Part shown: in pieces, positions 23,952 to 26,493 of the stretch
How the letters are laid out: each line of letters opens with the position of its first letter
Numbering within the stretch: the first letter of the stretch is position 1
Assembly (NCBI GenBank): GCA_002411515.1
Contig: DHTF01000047.1
Coordinates: forward strand, 1 to 26,493
Direction: 5' to 3'
DNA from: Proteiniphilum sp. UBA5267
GTDB lineage: Bacteria; Bacteroidota; Bacteroidia; Bacteroidales; Dysgonomonadaceae
DNA length: 26,493 nucleotides
Notes under the pieces: model-generated
What the model was told of the DNA's origin: nothing
Database searches by the model: none
Seen by the model: the letters and a program-made list of their open reading frames with translations, nothing else
Position numbers and translations under genes: made by a program

Positions 23952-24908
23952 TTACATATTCAGGCAAATACGAAAGCCAATATCGAAGTAACAGGTATAC
24001 TGATAATTGGTATTGTAACGATAGGCACTGAATGGCATATTGTTGTCGTGCTTGTACCAGCTACCACCCCTTTTTTGTTTATAGACACCCTCCTGAGGGC
24101 CAGTGGGACTGGTAAGGGTATCCGTGGGGTAAGTAGCATAAAAATCGTTGACCCACTCCTCGGCATTGCCAATCAGGTTGTATAACCCCAGATAACTTTT
24201 CCCTTCTTCAAAGGCGGTAATATCGGTAAGCTTTTCCCGGTTTAATCCAAAATTGGCATATCGGTCCATATTTTCAAAATCGTTACCCCAGGGAAAGGTA
24301 CGCCCGTCAGGGTATCGGGCTGCATATTCCCACTCAGCCTCGGTGGGCAGCCGGTATCCTTTGCCAAAATTGCTGTTCCAGCTGTTCAGATCATACGTCT
24401 CTTCGAGTCCTTCACTGCGGCTAAGCATGTTGCAGTAGAAAGCAGCGCCATACCAGGTTACATACACAACTGGCAGGTTTGCTTCTTCGTCAGAAACCAT
24501 AAAGCGGGATTTTTCAAATCGGATGGGATTCCGATTTCCTTTGTAGTCGGCTTCCATATTCAGCAATACCTGCGAATCGCCGTGACTGTTTTTCACGTTG
24601 ATATGCTGTTTGTAGTCGCCGCTCAGTTCACCCTGAAGCAGTGCGTAATTTAACATTTGACAAAATTGCGCGTTACTCACTTCATAAGTACCCAATTTAA
24701 AACTATTCGGAATGATGACGGTATGCATGGGGAAACCAAGTCGAAAGTCACCCAGTATCTGTCCCATGGTAAATGTACCGGAAGGGATCTCAGTCATTTC
24801 CGGCACTTCAAAAAGGGATGCTTCCTCAGTTTGTCGTATGTGGGTACAGCTGAAAAATAAAAGAAGAGAAAGGCAAATAAGAAAGTCTATTGGCTTAAAA
24901 TTTCTCAT
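23952..24908 (-). CDS. SUMF1/FGE-fold lipoprotein lacking the catalytic cysteines
   Basis: A 318-residue protein with a lipoprotein signal (LLLFFSC, C21) followed by a formylglycine-generating-enzyme-like domain. Family motifs are present: PSGTFTMG, YEVSNAQFCQML, LPVVYVTWYGAAFYCNML, GYRLPTEAEWEYAAR, FPWGND, GNAEEWVNDFY, RGGSWYKHD and GFRICL. The two copper-binding cysteines that normally follow GGS are absent (here WYKHDNN), so formylglycine formation is unlikely. No sulfatase gene is near. Lipid anchoring resembles GldJ/GldK-type SUMF1 lipoproteins of Bacteroidota, but the protein is shorter. Its presence among cytosolic enzymes hints at an envelope component of the system. Confidence 0.85.
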   Translation of the reverse strand: MRNFKPIDFLICLSLLLFFSCTHIRQTEEASLFEVPEMTEIPSGTFTMGQILGDFRLGFPMHTVIIPNSFKLGTYEVSNAQFCQMLNYALLQGELSGDYKQHINVKNSHGDSQVLLNMEADYKGNRNPIRFEKSRFMVSDEEANLPVVYVTWYGAAFYCNMLSRSEGLEETYDLNSWNSNFGKGYRLPTEAEWEYAARYPDGRTFPWGNDFENMDRYANFGLNREKLTDITAFEEGKSYLGLYNLIGNAEEWVNDFYATYPTDTLTSPTGPQEGVYKQKRGGSWYKHDNNMPFSAYRYNTNYQYTCYFDIGFRICLNM

Positions 24909-24918
24909 GGCAACATAA

Positions 24919-25485
24919 TTATTTCCGTTTAATCTTCTCTATGATTGCTTTCGCAAACAAATGGGCGCAGTCGCCTGAACGGGCAGTAATCAAATCATCG
25001 TCGATTACCACGTCCTCATCCACATAGACAGCACCGTAAGCCTTTGCATCGCCCAACAAATTGTTATGGCAAACAAGTCTTCTTCCCTTAATGAGTTCAG
25101 TGGCAGGAGCCATCAACCACAAACCGTGACAGATGATTCCTTTGATGATTTCCTTTTTTTCAAAAACTCGCTTAATAAATTCAACGGCAGGGGGAATCTT
25201 GTCAATATCTTCGGTATATCGCAACCGGTCGGCAACCATGCCGGAAGGGATGATGATCGCATCGAAACCCGAGAGCTCCTCATCGCTCAAATTCTCGAAG
25301 CTTTCATGGCACTCCATGGGTACTTTGTATTCATGCCCATAAAAGGTGAGCCTCTCTTGTCCCCAGAGTCTGCTCAGAAAATGCAGGTCAAATTTTTCTT
25401 CTGCAAAGCGGTATTTATAATAGAAGATCTCGTTTTCATAGAAATCACTTTCTATTAAAACCGCAATTTTAATTGTGCGATTCAT
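24919..25485 (-). CDS. DJ-1/PfpI family protein (first gene of the operon)
   Basis: A 188-residue DJ-1/PfpI-fold protein. The nucleophile is C119 followed by H120 (GIICHGLWLMAP), as in PfpI-type proteins. The partner glutamate is in ENEIFYY (E17/E19), and a late GDCAHLFAKAII helix closes the fold. It differs in length and motif from the other DJ-1/PfpI protein of the operon, so they are not recent duplicates. Possible roles are a protease-like, deglycase or chaperone activity; none is proven by sequence. It starts 10 nt upstream of the SUMF1-fold gene and is preceded by a long leader of about 207 nt. Confidence 0.83.
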   Translation of the reverse strand: MNRTIKIAVLIESDFYENEIFYYKYRFAEEKFDLHFLSRLWGQERLTFYGHEYKVPMECHESFENLSDEELSGFDAIIIPSGMVADRLRYTEDIDKIPPAVEFIKRVFEKKEIIKGIICHGLWLMAPATELIKGRRLVCHNNLLGDAKAYGAVYVDEDVVIDDDLITARSGDCAHLFAKAIIEKIKRK

Positions 25486-25888
25486 TATTCTTCAGATTAA
25501 AATTGATGTAATTTATCTGATTAAGAACATTTATTTAAAGCCCGGTTTGGGTGGATAAAACCAAAACCATTATGTTAATCCAGCTTGTTTCAAGAATATA
25601 TAGACAGGAGAGGAGTCAGTTCAATAATAATCTGATATTCAATTTTCAGGTAATATACCACTCCATTTCTGCTTTGAATCGCCTCTTCAAACCCTCTACA
25701 AAGATAATAAACAATTTAAAAGTTTAACCTCTTTTAGAGAAGAATCGAGTCCTTTTGTCAGAATTAGCTTTATTTGATCATTTCGCTTTTTTAAATTTCT
25801 TTCTTTAACAGAAAAAAAGCAGCTAATTTTACGCACAATCATCTATAAAATGAATCAATGAACCCTTTCCATCACTAACAATGAAGTA
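25486..25888. other. 403-nt intergenic region upstream of the minus-strand operon
   Basis: AT-rich divergent region between the DJ-1/PfpI gene and the small secreted-protein gene. It holds one exact minus-strand -7 box (25699-25706), which would leave a leader of about 207 nt before the operon. A partial CCC/GGG hairpin lies near 25541-25551, and a short dyad GGTA-ATA-TACC near 25649-25659. On the plus strand only an imperfect TAATTTTA (25824-25831) lies before the 25889 gene. No open frame with coding character was seen. Confidence 0.55.
25699..25706 (-). promoter_or_regulatory. -7 box for the twelve-gene minus-strand operon
   Basis: The minus strand reads TATCTTTG, an exact TAnnTTTG match and the only one found in the 403-nt upstream region on that strand. 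No TTG lies at 19-21 nt, so the promoter may need an activator. The predicted start near 25692 gives an unusually long leader. Confidence 0.45.
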
Positions 25889-26356
25889 ATGAGAAATACT
25901 TCTTGCCTGATTATTGTATGCATCATCTTCGGATTGATTGCCGTAGAAGTAAATGCACAAGATCTACGGGACGAAATGAAGAGAAGAATACGTCAGTCGA
26001 TCAATACTCCTGAAAAACAGCCCGGACTTCAATCACTTCCGCTTAATTACCGCACAAAACCGGCCCAGGATGAAATACTGAAAGTATCTCCATTTACCCG
26101 ACTGCCCACCCGAGGAGATCGGATCCAGATACTTCATTCCCCCGAAGAGTATGAAATCCATATATGTATGACTGTGACCAATTCCACTCCAATCAATCAG
26201 CTTCCACCGGGATCGGTAAGATATGAGTTTGTCGGGAAAAACATGCAGATGATTTCTACCGCCGGAAAAATGGTCGTACCATCCGGTCATGACAGGGGAC
26301 CTATACGCAAAAGGCATAGGAAGAAAGCCAATATTCTTAAAGCGTTACAGAAGTAA
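25889..26356 (+). CDS. Small secreted protein of unknown function
   Basis: A 155-residue protein, not recognised. Residues 1 to about 23 are a signal peptide (MRNTSCLIIVCIIFGLIAVEVNA, cut before QD). The mature part begins with a basic helical stretch (DLRDEMKRRIRQS), has a central region with a few strands (SPFTRLPTRGDRIQIL, PGSVRYEFVGKNMQMIS), and ends in a strongly basic tail (RKRHRKKANILKALQK). No cysteine or metal motif stands out in the mature protein. It is predicted periplasmic. It is convergent with tRNA-Ser, 44 nt away, and divergent from the long minus-strand operon. Confidence 0.7.
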   Translation: MRNTSCLIIVCIIFGLIAVEVNAQDLRDEMKRRIRQSINTPEKQPGLQSLPLNYRTKPAQDEILKVSPFTRLPTRGDRIQILHSPEEYEIHICMTVTNSTPINQLPPGSVRYEFVGKNMQMISTAGKMVVPSGHDRGPIRKRHRKKANILKALQK

Positions 26357-26400
26357 GAAACGAGGGGGAAACAAAAGGAATTGCAGTTCAATGCTATCAG

Positions 26401-26487
26401 CGGAAAGAAAGGGATTCGAACCCTTGGTACCCGTGCGAGTACAACGGTTTTCGAGACCGCCCCGATCGACCACTCCGGCATCTTTCC
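26401..26487 (-). tRNA. tRNA-Ser (anticodon CGA)
   Basis: The minus strand folds as a complete class II tRNA of 87 nt. The seven acceptor pairs GGAAAGA/TCTTTCC are perfect, with discriminator G. The anticodon stem GCGGT/ACCGT closes loop CTCGAAA, giving CGA (serine). A long variable arm (GTACTCGCACGGGTACC) follows, and the T arm is AAGGG-TTCGAAT-CCCTT. CCA is not encoded. Confidence 0.95.
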
Positions 26488-26493
26488 TGTTCA

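Noticed and set aside
25541..25571. Possible terminator or riboswitch hairpin around GCCCGGTTTGGG and CCAAAACC
   Set aside because: The pairing has a mismatch or only three strong pairs and no U-run; it does not meet the standard for a terminator and no riboswitch consensus was recognised.
1..26493. CRISPR arrays, insertion sequences, prophage or integrative-element genes
   Set aside because: No regularly spaced repeats, transposase, integrase or attachment-like duplications next to the two tRNA genes were found.

Overview
The window reads as a chromosomal segment of a member of the Bacteroidota, most likely order Bacteroidales (a Dysgonomonadaceae- or Porphyromonadaceae-like organism). This rests on TAnnTTTG-type -7 promoter boxes ahead of several genes, a stand-alone type IX secretion C-terminal-domain-like protein, tandem rhomboid proteases of the Bacteroidota type, lipoproteins with relaxed lipoboxes, and moderate GC content. 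The genus is an inference. No phage genes, transposase, CRISPR array or other mobile element was seen.

Left part, 1-5,540: a partial tRNA-Lys(CUU) and an HU-type DNA-binding protein on the minus strand, with a terminator between them. On the plus strand follow two overlapping rhomboid proteases and an exonuclease/endonuclease/phosphatase-fold protein, then queD-queE (7-deazaguanine/queuosine precursor synthesis), RNase Z, and a very small secreted protein resembling a sorting domain alone.

Middle part, 5,555-13,757: asd (aspartate-semialdehyde dehydrogenase) behind a near-consensus promoter; a convergent two-gene zinc-type ABC uptake unit (ATPase and binding lipoprotein, with no permease beside it); the divergent tRNA-modifying methyltransferase gene mnmD; and a four-gene tripartite exporter (ATPase, membrane-fusion lipoprotein, FtsX-type permease, TolC-type outer-membrane channel). 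A perfect 19-bp palindrome sits between znuA and mnmD.

Right part, 13,766-25,485: twelve minus-strand genes with gaps of at most 89 nt, two junctions being a 1-nt gap and a 4-nt overlap. Transcription order: DJ-1/PfpI protein, SUMF1/FGE-fold lipoprotein, cupin, second DJ-1/PfpI protein, acetolactate-synthase-like ThDP enzyme, DUF2878-like membrane protein, AGE-family epimerase-like protein, STAS antagonist, GlgX debranching enzyme, second STAS antagonist, RsbW-like kinase, and a membrane-bound RsbU/SpoIIE-type phosphatase with an extracytoplasmic sensor. This is a complete partner-switching circuit (phosphatase, kinase, two antagonists) interleaved with carbohydrate and reactive-carbonyl enzymes. 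Bacteroidota as a rule lack sigma-B, so the output is unknown. It is the best candidate for an undescribed system here: a stress- or envelope-signal-controlled carbohydrate mobilisation module. The linkage is read from the sequence; the function is inference.

The right edge holds a 403-nt leader/intergenic region, a small secreted protein of unknown function, and a complete tRNA-Ser(CGA).
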